NCBI GenBank assembly: GCA_023705905.1 | Contig: BPTK01000021.1 | Location: 1 to 32,208 of the forward strand | DNA length: 32,208 bases | Direction of reading: 5' to 3' | Origin: Candidatus Heimdallarchaeota archaeon | GTDB lineage: Archaea > Asgardarchaeota > Heimdallarchaeia > Heimdallarchaeales > Heimdallarchaeaceae | Part shown: piece after piece, positions 1 through 8,645 of the stretch | How positions within the stretch are numbered: the stretch's first letter is position 1 | Layout: each line of letters starts with the position of its first letter | Position numbers and translations under genes: made by a program | The notes under the pieces: model-generated | Databases searched by the model: none | Told to the model about the DNA's origin: nothing | The model's input: the letters and a program-made list of their open reading frames with translations, nothing else

Positions 1-447
1 AAAGGAATCTCGAGTAAAATAAGAAAGATACAATCTGTTGCAGATTTTGAGTATGGACTAGGATCTGGAGAAATTTTATTCCCATATTCGGTAAGAATTA
101 AGGGCAAATATCCTCGTGACCAACATATCTACAAGGATAAGGAACAAATAGCAACTTATGTTACAAAGAGTGGGTATTTATCACTCTTTCCTAAAAACGC
201 AAATTTGATCTTGGAAAAAACCGAAAATACGCTTGAATTTGGAGCAGAACGAGTTTCTGGGAGTAATATTTATGCCCCTGGTGTCGTCCATGCTAACACA
301 CGAATCCAACCAAACGATGAAATATTCATAGTTCACGAAAATCAAATAATAGCCACTGCAACCGCCCTAGTTTCTGGGAGTGATATGAACAAAATGACTT
401 CAGGGATTGTTGCAGAAGTTAAGAAGAAAGTGAGGAGTAAAAAATGA
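1..447 (+). CDS. arcS: Archaeosine synthase ArcS, C-terminal part with PUA domain (5' truncated)
   Basis: The frame is open from the first base of the window, so the N-terminus and catalytic part lie upstream. The visible 148 residues hold the stretch DFEYGLGSGEILFPYS and, after about residue 75, a C-terminal PUA-type RNA-binding domain (APGVVHANTRIQPNDEIFIV, then IIATATALVSGSDM). This tail is shared by the archaeal tRNA-guanine transglycosylase and its paralogue ArcS. I prefer ArcS, the enzyme that attaches lysine to the preQ0 base at tRNA position 15 in archaeosine synthesis, because the next gene is its partner RaSEA and overlaps it by an ATGA junction. TGT itself remains possible because the catalytic residues are outside the window. 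The protein should be cytosolic and bind tRNA. Confidence 0.8.
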   Translation, partial: KGISSKIRKIQSVADFEYGLGSGEILFPYSVRIKGKYPRDQHIYKDKEQIATYVTKSGYLSLFPKNANLILEKTENTLEFGAERVSGSNIYAPGVVHANTRIQPNDEIFIVHENQIIATATALVSGSDMNKMTSGIVAEVKKKVRSKK

Positions 448-1517
448 AAATTAACAAAAACTTTGCTGAGAGGATCAAGCGCATTAGAGAAGCAGAACTC
501 CCCTCTAGATCTCATACACGAAAAGTCGTTTTTTGGGAAGAAGATACTCGTCTTTTATCAGAGCAAGGAAAAGCTTTGGTTTTCATACTCCCTACAAGAG
601 GATGTTCATGGGCTCTATCAGGAAGTGGTGGTTGCTCAATCTGCGGATATATCTACGATAATCCTCAACAACCTGATTTTACAGTGATTTTATCCTCATT
701 TCAAAAGATTTTGAAAAACAAGTTGAATAAAGAATTCACATATTCAGTGAAGATTTTTACAAGTGGAAGTTTTCTTGATACCAAAGAAGTACCAGAAGAG
801 TTTCAATTGAAAATGCTTGAAGAGCTGTCACAGTATGAGGTAATTAAAGAAGTTGTAGTTGAATCTAGACCGGAATACGTTAAAGATTCATTACTCAAAA
901 AAATATCAACTAAAATTGACATCTCCATACTAGAAATAGCTATTGGTTTGGAAAGCTCATGTAATTCTATTCTTATGAATTCTATAAACAAAGGTTTCTT
1001 CTGGGAGGACTTTGAAAAAGCAACAAACACAATAAAGGAAAATAGTGCGCGAGTCAAGGCATATCTATTATTCAAACCTCCTTTCGTTTCTGAATATGAT
1101 TCAATGCGAGATATACTATTAAGTGTAACAAAGATAGTTTCCTTAGGTATTGATACTATCTCAATTAATGCCATGAGTATTCATCGTGGAACATTTCTTT
1201 CACAACTATTCGAGAAGAATGAATACAGAACACCTTGGTTATGGTCTCTTCTTTACTTATGCAGAGAGATAAAGGAACAATATCCAGATTTAAGATTAAT
1301 TTGTGATATTGTTGCTGGTGGGAATGTTAGAGGGGCTCACAATTGCGGCGAATGTGATCAAGAAGTTATCAATGCGATAAAAGAGTTTACGATGTCACAA
1401 GATATTGAAGTGTTAAACAAAGAGATTAGCTGTTCATGTAAAGAGGAATGGAAAAGTAACCTAATACATGAAAAAATAAGTGTTTCAGAACCAGTAATTC
1501 AGAGAAATGTGCTATGA
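444..1517 (+). CDS. raSEA: Archaeosine biosynthesis radical SAM protein RaSEA
   Basis: The 357-residue protein belongs to the Elp3-like radical SAM family (COG1244/TIGR01210). The cluster-binding region TRGCSWALSGSGGCSICGY gives Cys54, Cys64 and Cys67, with the long spacing after the first Cys that is typical of this family rather than the classic CxxxCxxC. Further Cys (CGECDQ, then SCSC) lie near the C-terminus. In archaea RaSEA uses SAM and a 4Fe-4S cluster to cleave the lysine adduct made by ArcS, leaving archaeosine in the tRNA. Start and stop of the two genes overlap (ATGA at 444-447), which implies translational coupling and supports a shared pathway. Length fits the family. It converges with the next minus-strand gene with an 11-nt gap. 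Confidence 0.9.
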   Translation: MKINKNFAERIKRIREAELPSRSHTRKVVFWEEDTRLLSEQGKALVFILPTRGCSWALSGSGGCSICGYIYDNPQQPDFTVILSSFQKILKNKLNKEFTYSVKIFTSGSFLDTKEVPEEFQLKMLEELSQYEVIKEVVVESRPEYVKDSLLKKISTKIDISILEIAIGLESSCNSILMNSINKGFFWEDFEKATNTIKENSARVKAYLLFKPPFVSEYDSMRDILLSVTKIVSLGIDTISINAMSIHRGTFLSQLFEKNEYRTPWLWSLLYLCREIKEQYPDLRLICDIVAGGNVRGAHNCGECDQEVINAIKEFTMSQDIEVLNKEISCSCKEEWKSNLIHEKISVSEPVIQRNVL

Positions 1518-1527
1518 AAACTAAAAG

Positions 1528-2529
1528 CTAATCTTTTGATATTTTGTAATCTATAACGACATCCTTGATTCTCTTTGCAATTCTCTCAAAAACTGGACTC
1601 ATTAGAACAGCATCTATACTCATTTTTGCTATAGCATAGAAGAAGTTGCTTTCATTAAGTAGAACAAATATTATCTGATATGATTCGGTTACATCTAGAG
1701 ATTTCTCTAAGCTTTCATCATTCAACATCTCTAAGATATCAGAGAGGAATTTTTCACAAATCTGTAGAGTCTTATTTACAAAAACTTCTTCTAGTTTTCC
1801 ATTTTGATAGAAAAGATTAGTGGTTTCATTATCGTGCTCAACAAAAACTAGATGTTCAATCCCACTGATAGAATTTAAAATATTAAAGGTTACAGCGCTT
1901 AATTTTTGCTCTTTAGAAGTTTCGCTTTCCTCTTCAGTTTTCCTTGTTCCTTTTGTAACTGCTTTTTTAGAAGCCTTGCAGGTATCTTTTTTCTCTCCTA
2001 CAATTTGTGGCAGAAACGCAATCTCATCATAATTAATAGAAACATCTACTAACTCAATCTCTAATGAAACCGCGTCTTTTTCCTGTTCTTTGCGCTTTTG
2101 GAAAGAAAACACATCACCAAATGTTTCTTCAATGGTTTGATTAAAAACAGCTGATGCGCCTGAAAAAACGCTTTGAGGATCACCACTATAAAATTTTGTT
2201 TTTGACTTCTCAACAAATATTTCTGATAGCTGTTCAATTAATTCTTCAGCAATCAATTTATCAGGTAAATTATGATTTAAAACATAAGTGATGTCTTGGA
2301 TTTTAATAAAAGATATTTTGGATTTTGTGAGTTCTATAGTTCCTTTATTGGAAATTTGAGTATCTTCTGCAAATGTGCAAAAAGCTTTGAGAACATTTGA
2401 CAAAATCTGTTGAGGACAATTATCAGGGTTAAACACACGCTCCTTCAATATTTTGCCCTCCTTATCTCCTAAAAAGAATCCAAAGATTAGGCTAGAATAT
2501 TCAGAAAGAGTTTGAGTTATACTTGGCAC
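1528..2529 (-). CDS. Longin-like plus roadblock-like two-domain protein (putative small-GTPase regulator)
   Basis: Not a named gene. Two alpha/beta modules can be read. Residues about 10-110 (SSLIFGFFLGDKEGKIL, helix QQILSNVLKAFCTF, strands ISFIKIQDITYVL, helix KLIAEELIEQLSEIF) have the strand-strand-helix-strand-strand-helix order of longin domains. Residues about 220-330 (FNILNSISGIEHLVFVEHDN, NLFYQNGKLEEVF, QIIFVLLNESNFFYAIAKM) have the order of roadblock/LC7 domains. Between them lies a charged, Lys/Glu/Ser-rich linker (about 140-215). No membrane segment or signal peptide is seen. Asgard archaea are rich in longin and roadblock proteins thought to control small GTPases; no GTPase is encoded in this window. 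The fold assignment rests on pattern only. Confidence 0.55.
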   Translation of the reverse strand: MPSITQTLSEYSSLIFGFFLGDKEGKILKERVFNPDNCPQQILSNVLKAFCTFAEDTQISNKGTIELTKSKISFIKIQDITYVLNHNLPDKLIAEELIEQLSEIFVEKSKTKFYSGDPQSVFSGASAVFNQTIEETFGDVFSFQKRKEQEKDAVSLEIELVDVSINYDEIAFLPQIVGEKKDTCKASKKAVTKGTRKTEEESETSKEQKLSAVTFNILNSISGIEHLVFVEHDNETTNLFYQNGKLEEVFVNKTLQICEKFLSDILEMLNDESLEKSLDVTESYQIIFVLLNESNFFYAIAKMSIDAVLMSPVFERIAKRIKDVVIDYKISKD

Positions 2530-2830
2530 TTAAATCTCCTCGATAAAAGTATAACTGTGTTCATTCATAAATATTATTGGTTTAGGCTAATGATGACATT
2601 GAAAGTTGTTAGAAAATACCAAGTGACTCTTCATAACTTCATCATACAGTTATTTCACACTCGCAAAAAACTAGTTTGGTTTAAGAGTTCTATGCGGAAT
2701 GAATTTAAATCAATAGAATTAATACTAATTAACAAAAACGATGTAGCTTACTAAAAACGTAAAAAGGTCTGAAAAAATAACAATACAAGCTGTTAATATG
2801 TAAAATACTGTCCGTGGAGTGAAATCATAG
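2530..2830. other. Divergent intergenic region, about 300 bp
   Basis: This AT-rich stretch separates two divergently transcribed genes and should hold both promoters. On the plus strand a GGAGTGA ribosome binding site at 2816-2822 lies 8 nt before the ATG at 2831 and fixes that start. A short open frame on the plus strand (2512-2754) overlaps the start of the minus gene, lacks a ribosome binding site and has no domain-like pattern, so I do not call it. I see no RNA gene or repeat here. Confidence 0.5.
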
Positions 2831-4948
2831 ATGGATGATTACCATACTAAAACTAATTTGTTTGAATTCCTCAAATTATTACAGAGAGGAGAATTTAAAG
2901 AAATTAAAGGAGTACTTGAAATCTTCCAGGGCCTTAGCAAAATAATTGAAAAAACACTTAATCCTTCTCTTGTACTAATTAACTTCTACGATCAAGAAAC
3001 CCAGTTACTTATACCTTTTTCAGTATCTAGCGCAGATGTAAAGAAGGAAGAATTCGAGTTTGAAATGGACCCATTTGAAAGCGATAATCCTTACGCAGAT
3101 ATTTTTACTTCATCTAAGCCAATCTGGGTTCAAACGGATTCGCTTTCAGAGGAATTCGAACTAAAAGCAAAACTCACTGAAAAAGGTATTAAAGAAGCAA
3201 TAATTACGCCATTAATACATGATAATTCAACCGTAATAGGCACGCTCACAACATTTCTATTTCCTGAATCAAAAAAATATAATGAAGAATATTATTTTGA
3301 AATAATTAATGGTGTTTCCCACACAATATCATCATTAATATCTTCTTGGGTTGAAGAATACAGTTCCTTTCTTAAACAGCAACAAACCGAGCTTATTGTC
3401 GAGATGTCAAATCTCACATTAGAAACAACAGAAGTTAAAATTATACTCAACAATATTCTCCCCAAAGTTAAGAAGAGAACAGATATCGAGAATATAGGCG
3501 TTTTTATCAAAGATATTGATCATTTTGCACTTATTCAACATATTGGCTTAAATGAGGATATTGTCAATTACTATTCCAAACCTAATTTTGAGATATCAAA
3601 TCTACCGTATTTCAACACATCACATAAATTAGAGGATGTAGATTTTTCAATCTATCCAGAACAATTTGGTGTTATTCTTCCAATTGGTTCAACAAACATT
3701 ATGCTTGGATTTCTATTAATATTATCTCCTTCTAAGGAAAACCTATCAGAAACCAATATACATTTCCTTAGAATTTTGGCTAATCAGTTATTTCTCACCC
3801 TTCAGCGAAAGAGATTGCTTGATGATATTCAGCAAATAACACAAACTTCTGAATATTCTTCTTTTCCCATCTTGCTTGTTAACAATAAAAATGAGATCTT
3901 ATACCTTAACAAGCAAGCAGAAAAAACTTTCAATCTAAGTTATGCTGAAGCTATAGGACTGAAATTGGATTATTCGTTAAAATTACAAGAAGAAAAAGCA
4001 ATACTAATTCGTGAAAAAATAAGTGATGTAATAACTAATATTGTTAAAGGGACAATGAAATTAGACATTGAAGTAGCTCAATTGGGACAGCTAGATGCCC
4101 GAACATTCTTTGTTCAATTATCACCTACTATAAACAATCTTACAGGAGAGTACTGTGTGGCATTGTCTCTTGTTGACATATCAGAAGCTACAAAACTACA
4201 ATCAATTGCGGAAGAGTATTCAAATAGATCACGAATGTATCTGAATGTACTTACTCATGATATTTACAACATACTCTTTGGTATTTCTGGTTACTATGAA
4301 TTATTGGATGACAAAGGTTCTCCCGAAGAGAATCAAGTTATTCAACGAGTAAGCACCCTTGTAAAAAGAGGGACCGCCATAGTTCAAGATATTAGATTGC
4401 TCTCTAGTGTACTGGATATATCAACGAGCTCAGAAAGAATGTTCGTCCCACTGAAAATGACAATTGAACAAGTCATAACAAAAATTAAAGAAGAATTTGA
4501 AGACAAGAAAATTGACATTACTAACGTTCTTCCTACAGAAATGCGAGTTGTTGCTGGTGTTTTTCTTTATGAATTATTCCTCTATACTCTTACAAGTTTG
4601 ATTCAAAAGTCTGCAAACAAAGAAGTGAAAATTGATATTTCTGGGGAGCAATTTTACATCGAAAATGAGCCGTTTGTAAAGGTTAAAATTATTGATAGAG
4701 AAGGAACACATCCTGAAATAAGAGAAGAAATTATAAGAGCTCTCAGTTTATCACCTTTTGATGAAACTGTTCGTAAGCATCTTGGATTTATGATTGTAAA
4801 TGAGATTGCTAAAAAATACAACTATTCAGTCGAAATGATAGAAATAGATGAAAAAGATTGGAAAAAAGGTTCGATTTTCGAAATTACAATGCCAATTCTA
4901 GTTGAATCAGAAAAGGAAGAAAGGGAAAAAGATTCTACAATCGGGTAA
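2831..4948 (+). CDS. GAF-GAF-PAS histidine-kinase-like sensor with degenerate ATPase domain
   Basis: A 705-residue cytosolic sensor without membrane segments. In order: a GAF-like domain (about 25-180, with QETQLLIPFSVSS and KEAIITPLIHDNSTVIGTL), a second GAF-like domain (about 195-335), a PAS domain (about 345-460, ILLVNNKNEILYLNKQAEK), an H-box (LTHDIYNIL, His476) and a C-terminal HATPase-like domain (about 560-690). The H-box is recognisable. In the ATPase domain the usual NLxxNA motif reads LYTLTSLIQKSA, so the Mg-binding Asn is absent; the DxGxG box reads DREGT and the G2 box keeps one Gly (HLGFMIVNEIA). The GSIFEITMPI end is typical. No response regulator is encoded nearby. It could be a pseudokinase that senses ligands and signals by contact, or a kinase with an unusual active site. 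Confidence 0.75.
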   Translation: MDDYHTKTNLFEFLKLLQRGEFKEIKGVLEIFQGLSKIIEKTLNPSLVLINFYDQETQLLIPFSVSSADVKKEEFEFEMDPFESDNPYADIFTSSKPIWVQTDSLSEEFELKAKLTEKGIKEAIITPLIHDNSTVIGTLTTFLFPESKKYNEEYYFEIINGVSHTISSLISSWVEEYSSFLKQQQTELIVEMSNLTLETTEVKIILNNILPKVKKRTDIENIGVFIKDIDHFALIQHIGLNEDIVNYYSKPNFEISNLPYFNTSHKLEDVDFSIYPEQFGVILPIGSTNIMLGFLLILSPSKENLSETNIHFLRILANQLFLTLQRKRLLDDIQQITQTSEYSSFPILLVNNKNEILYLNKQAEKTFNLSYAEAIGLKLDYSLKLQEEKAILIREKISDVITNIVKGTMKLDIEVAQLGQLDARTFFVQLSPTINNLTGEYCVALSLVDISEATKLQSIAEEYSNRSRMYLNVLTHDIYNILFGISGYYELLDDKGSPEENQVIQRVSTLVKRGTAIVQDIRLLSSVLDISTSSERMFVPLKMTIEQVITKIKEEFEDKKIDITNVLPTEMRVVAGVFLYELFLYTLTSLIQKSANKEVKIDISGEQFYIENEPFVKVKIIDREGTHPEIREEIIRALSLSPFDETVRKHLGFMIVNEIAKKYNYSVEMIEIDEKDWKKGSIFEITMPILVESEKEEREKDSTIG

Positions 4949-5204
4949 CAAAGGTCATTTGGATGGATGAAATTTCCTCTAACGAATTCAAGAATTCTTC
5001 AAGTTGATCTTGAGCACCATCTTCTTCTGGTATAATGAATTGCCCGATTATACCTACCATACCAAAAAATAATGGCTTTTCTTCAGGATTATCTTGCATC
5101 TGGAATTTTGGATCTAGACCATTTCTTACTTCTTCTTCAAGTTTCTTTGGAGTTACATCAACAGATTCAGGACGAATCTCATAAACTAATAATACTTCAC
5201 CCAT
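4935..5204 (-). CDS. ef1B: Elongation factor 1-beta (aEF1B)
   Basis: About 89 residues, the usual size. The pattern MGEVLLVYEIRPESVDV, then an acidic EEEV helix, PLFFGMVGIIGQFIIPEEDG and a C-terminal EEISSIQMTFVTRL matches archaeal EF-1 beta, the guanine nucleotide exchange factor that reloads aEF1A with GTP. The frame could open at a GTG at 5213, but the family begins at MGEV, and GGATGTG at about 5210-5216 makes a reasonable ribosome binding site for the ATG at 5204, so I chose that start. It follows the Zn-ribbon gene in the same direction with about 12 nt between stop and start, so the two are probably one operon. Its 3' end overlaps the 3' end of the convergent kinase-like gene by 14 nt. 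Confidence 0.93.
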   Translation of the reverse strand: MGEVLLVYEIRPESVDVTPKKLEEEVRNGLDPKFQMQDNPEEKPLFFGMVGIIGQFIIPEEDGAQDQLEEFLNSLEEISSIQMTFVTRL

Positions 5205-5216
5205 TGCTAACACATC

Positions 5217-5408
5217 CTATGGACCTTTGAAGCCGCATTTTGGGCAAATGTACTCATTTCCAAAAAGTCTACATTTTTGGCAGCGTACAATTATTATATC
5301 ATTACAGTTAGGGCACGAAAAGCGTGTAGTTCCTTCTTCGCTAGGACTAATGGTTTTGTTACAGCTTGTGCATCTAGGCATATCAATCATTTTACTCATT
5401 GTCATCAC
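5217..5408 (-). CDS. Small Zn-ribbon RNA-binding protein (COG2888 type)
   Basis: A protein of at most 63 residues with four CxxC knuckles in [28 protein letters not shown] and [11 protein letters not shown], which should bind two zinc ions. The pattern is that of the archaeal COG2888 family, described as Zn-ribbon proteins involved in translation and commonly found beside the EF-1 beta gene. That arrangement is present here: aEF1B follows on the same strand. Several in-frame ATG codons lie near the start (5408, 5399, 5387 and 5378); the family usually begins close to the PRC segment, so the mature start is uncertain. A direct role in ribosome function is inferred from family and context. Confidence 0.85.
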   Translation of the reverse strand: MMTMSKMIDMPRCTSCNKTISPSEEGTTRFSCPNCNDIIIVRCQKCRLFGNEYICPKCGFKGP

Positions 5409-5582
5409 TACTGCTATATCTATAGGATACGGATAGAAGGGTGTTTTAAGCTTTTTGACTTAAACCATTTTCTATTTTTCGAAATGTTATTACGGAAGAA
5501 TTAACATAAAGGTTATAATTATGACTTGTTCATCTAAGTGTAGAAGAAATACAATACTCTGCAATTCAAAAGGACGATAGAT

Positions 5583-6740
5583 ATGAGCGGTTATTCTCCG
5601 ACTTGGACAAACAAAGGCAGCGACAAATTACGATCATTGCAAACAACAAAAATACTAATGAATACTTTAAAACGAATAATATCATCGTTTGATATTACTA
5701 AAAAAGAAAATGAAGAAACAATAGTTTCTATCATTGCAAACGTAATTTTCAACAATTTTACTCCACATAGAGATCTAAGTATTGAAGATCAATTTGATTC
5801 ATTAGTAGAATTCCTTGGTTGGAAAACTTTGAATATTGAGAAAAAGGAAGAAAGCGCTACAATCAATTTAGGTGCTAATCGATTTATTTCTTCCGAGTCT
5901 ACAGATCTCTCTTATCTCTTAATTGCTTCAGGTATTATTCGAGCTCTAGGATATTTTCTGTTTGAATCAGATGTTATTGTTGAGCAAATCCCTAGTCAAT
6001 TTGAATCTCGGCAGATGCAAATTATTATACAAAAGATTGAACAGCCAATACCCTCAGTAGGAGAAAGAGTTATTGAAGCTGAAACTAGTGCCTCCACATA
6101 CAAACCCATCGTTGATATGCAACAAACAATAACTCAATCAAGCAAACCACAACTTTCGACAGAGGAAGAGGAGATTAAATCCTCAATTGGATTAAATCTT
6201 GAAGATACATCCTCTCCAATCTTGAAAAATTATCCAATTACAAAGGTATTACCAATTTTTCATCAAGTATTAGCTGAAATAATTACCACTTTCTTTAGTG
6301 ATATGGAAGATGCAAATGTAATAAAGGCTAAAACTGAATTTACAGAAAATCACGTCTCATATCTTATTGAAATCCTACTTACAAATATACGAGATGCTGA
6401 CCAGAACATACGTGAAATATCTTCAATGATTGGTCAATATGTCATTAAAACAATTAAAACCAGTTCTGAAGATGATCTGTTAACACATCTACCAGACGAT
6501 ATTACTTCAACTGTTTCTCGTCGAGTTGCATATGTTGAATTTCCTGCAAGAAGCTATTGTACATATGCCCCTGGAGAGAAATGTGTCGAAGGAAAAAGGG
6601 ATTTGTGTGATTTTGTTCTATACTTTTGGGAAGGGATGTTACAAAACCTTCTGCCAGATAAAACGTTTAAAGTTGGAGAGAGAATTCCTGCAACTCGAAG
6701 AGGTAAATTTTGCTTAGTTGAATTTCTTAAGGGCGAGTAA
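5583..6740 (+). CDS. Unknown two-domain protein with C-terminal Cys motif
   Basis: I do not recognise this 385-residue protein. Residues about 20-140 (helix ILMNTLKRIISSF, IVSIIANVIFNNF, strand SATINLGANRFISS, then a helix with IIRALGYFLFESDVIVEQI) and about 215-385 look like two copies of a mixed helical/strand domain of the kind seen in archaeal sensory output proteins. The second copy keeps a Cys set: CTYAPGEKCVEGKRDLCDFV and RGKFCLVEF. A Ser/Thr/Gln-rich linker (about 165-210) joins them. The Cys-rich end resembles V4R or methanogen-output-type domains that bind small molecules or metals, but this is only a resemblance. It has no membrane segment and stands alone between divergent and parallel neighbours, downstream of a long AT-rich leader. 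Confidence 0.6.
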   Translation: MSGYSPTWTNKGSDKLRSLQTTKILMNTLKRIISSFDITKKENEETIVSIIANVIFNNFTPHRDLSIEDQFDSLVEFLGWKTLNIEKKEESATINLGANRFISSESTDLSYLLIASGIIRALGYFLFESDVIVEQIPSQFESRQMQIIIQKIEQPIPSVGERVIEAETSASTYKPIVDMQQTITQSSKPQLSTEEEEIKSSIGLNLEDTSSPILKNYPITKVLPIFHQVLAEIITTFFSDMEDANVIKAKTEFTENHVSYLIEILLTNIRDADQNIREISSMIGQYVIKTIKTSSEDDLLTHLPDDITSTVSRRVAYVEFPARSYCTYAPGEKCVEGKRDLCDFVLYFWEGMLQNLLPDKTFKVGERIPATRRGKFCLVEFLKGE

Positions 6741-6861
6741 CAGAATAACATTTATCAAATCTGTTTTTGGTAACATTTAAAATAGAAACTGTCCATTGTA
6801 GAAGTAGATATATTCAAAAAGAATTTATTAAGACTAAATTTAAACATTTGAGCGTGATAAA

Positions 6862-7326
6862 ATGGGAAGACGAGTTGTAAAAAAAGTCTATAGAAACACT
6901 TATGCTAGAGGACAAAGGGATGATAAAGAATTTGACGACAGATTTATTGTCAAAATCGAGTTAATATCAATAAAAGTCTTAGAAGATCGAGATTTGCTTG
7001 GAAACGAATCTGAGTTGTATTTCCGTGTAGGACGAAGACCTGCTTTTAGTGGAAGAATCCCAAATAGAGGTACAATAAACATGGAAAAGAATGAAATCTG
7101 GAAACCACCAGAAGGGCTTACACTATATACAGAATTTGTGAGAATGCCTGAAGGTGGAGTAATTGGTGTTCCCTTCCATCTCTTTGAACGTGATCCTGGA
7201 AAGAATGATGATGAAATTGTCAATATTGAATTATCGGTTCCACTTGGTTCGTCAGATTACCAGATAATAACGCAAAGCTCTGTCAAACTTAAACTAAAGC
7301 TATCAGGTCTTAAAACAAGATATTAG
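6862..7326 (+). CDS. Unknown small beta-rich protein (C2-like pattern)
   Basis: 154 residues, basic N-terminus (MGRRVVKKVYRNTYARGQ), then an almost all-beta stretch: FIVKIELISIKVLEDRDLLG, SELYFRVGRRPAF, and after a Gly/Pro-rich middle EIVNIELSVPLGSSDYQI and VKLKLKLSGL. The opening strand and the EDRDLLGNESELYFRVG segment recall the first strands of C2 domains and similar beta sandwiches, but the Asp ligands of a calcium-binding C2 domain are not all evident. No signal peptide or membrane segment is seen. A TATA-like TTAAATTTAAAC lies about 20-30 bp before the ATG and GCGTGA 5 nt before it. Its stop overlaps the stop of the convergent flavoprotein gene by 4 nt. Function unknown. Confidence 0.6.
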   Translation: MGRRVVKKVYRNTYARGQRDDKEFDDRFIVKIELISIKVLEDRDLLGNESELYFRVGRRPAFSGRIPNRGTINMEKNEIWKPPEGLTLYTEFVRMPEGGVIGVPFHLFERDPGKNDDEIVNIELSVPLGSSDYQIITQSSVKLKLKLSGLKTRY

Positions 7327-8645
7327 CTTTTCTTGAACAAAAATCTCATACCTGTACCCAAAAGAAATGGCCACAGCTTAAGATTGAAAACCAAACGAAA
7401 AACAATATTTGCTTGGTTATCAACATCTCCAAATCGTGAGATTTGATTTTTTATTTTTGGCTTTTTTAATAAATTGAACAGTTTTTCAACGTGCTCATCT
7501 TCAAGAGAATTCAGATAATTCCTCACTAATTTCATTGTATTTAGATTCATTCCGAATGCCTTCCTCCATCTTTTCTCATATTCGGACAAGAATTTAGAAG
7601 AAAAGTTTTCGTTTTTTATTGCTTGACTTGAGATATCACCCGCAATTTTTGCAGCTATACCACCAAAGATTACACCCCCTCCAGTTGTTGGTTTAGTCTG
7701 CCCCGCGGCATCTCCAACAACAAGTACATTATCAGTATAAGTTCTTTTGATATAAGATCCAATAGGAATAGCGCCACTCATTCGTTTTTCGATCTTTGCT
7801 GAAGATAATTTCTGTTTAATGATAGGGTGTTTGTTAATTAGATTTTCAAGAGATTTGCCAGCAGGAGGGTTAGTAACTCCTAATCCAACTTTCGCCCTTT
7901 TGTCATCTATAGGAATAATCCAACCAAAAAAACCTGGAACTAAACTATTGCTCTGATAAATTTCTACAAACTCTCTCTCGATATTTTTTACTCCCGACAT
8001 GATAAATTGAGAGGCATACACAATATTATTCCGCGAGGGACTAGGTAAGTTGAATTTTTCATTCAAAGCTGGAAATCTCCCTTCAGCGAGTATAACCATT
8101 TTAGATTTGATTTTTTGAATTGTACTTCTTTTACCAAGAATATGCTCCAGATGATTATTGATTCTTGTAACATTGAGTACTCTGGAAGAGGTTCGGATCT
8201 TTACACCTAGTTCAGCTGCTTGAGAGGACAAATAAGAGTCAAAACCAGCTCTATCAACCACCCAAGCGATGGGTTTATTCTTTTGTACAACAATGAGTTC
8301 ACCTTTGGGTGAATAAATTTTAGAACCTAGAATATTCTTATTTTGAATTATATTAGAAGGTAAATTAAAGAGATTAAGTGATTTTAAACCATCGATGCTG
8401 AGCAGGCCTGCACAATGCTCATGCTGACCAATTACATGTTTTGATTCAAGTAATGTAACTCCCACATCCTTTTTTGATGCAGAAATTGCTGAGAGTAGAC
8501 CTGCAGGACCACCACCAACCACCACTAAATCATCTTCTGACTCAATCACATGAAACAAGGACCTGACTAGTTTAAAATAGTATGGAAAATAGTAATAATA
8601 ATTTCTAATTTCTTCAAGTTTCATATTCCAGTTTCTATAATGCAC
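7323..8645 (-). CDS. Geranylgeranyl-reductase-family flavoprotein
   Basis: The FAD-binding fold is clear: LVVVGGGPAGLLSAISASKK, then an acidic-ended strand (VTLLESK) and EHCAGLLSIDGLKSL, whose Cys is typical of the family. The second FAD motif is VLVVGDAAGQTKPTTGGG. Family members reduce isoprenoid double bonds, in archaea those of digeranylgeranylglycerophospholipid for membrane lipids. The C-terminus ends in a hydrophobic stretch (LWPFLLGTGMRFLF) that suits membrane association. The GTG start used here leaves about 39 residues before the FAD motif, rich in Tyr and Phe; relatives have only a few. An ATG at 8624 or a GTG near 8531 are possible later starts. It overlaps the end of the upstream Zn-ribbon gene, so both are probably cotranscribed. 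Confidence 0.85.
   Translation of the reverse strand: MHYRNWNMKLEEIRNYYYYFPYYFKLVRSLFHVIESEDDLVVVGGGPAGLLSAISASKKDVGVTLLESKHVIGQHEHCAGLLSIDGLKSLNLFNLPSNIIQNKNILGSKIYSPKGELIVVQKNKPIAWVVDRAGFDSYLSSQAAELGVKIRTSSRVLNVTRINNHLEHILGKRSTIQKIKSKMVILAEGRFPALNEKFNLPSPSRNNIVYASQFIMSGVKNIEREFVEIYQSNSLVPGFFGWIIPIDDKRAKVGLGVTNPPAGKSLENLINKHPIIKQKLSSAKIEKRMSGAIPIGSYIKRTYTDNVLVVGDAAGQTKPTTGGGVIFGGIAAKIAGDISSQAIKNENFSSKFLSEYEKRWRKAFGMNLNTMKLVRNYLNSLEDEHVEKLFNLLKKPKIKNQISRFGDVDNQANIVFRLVFNLKLWPFLLGTGMRFLFKKS

Noticed and set aside
2512-2754. 80-codon plus-strand frame in the divergent gap
   Set aside because: No ribosome binding site, overlaps the start of the minus gene and has no recognisable pattern.
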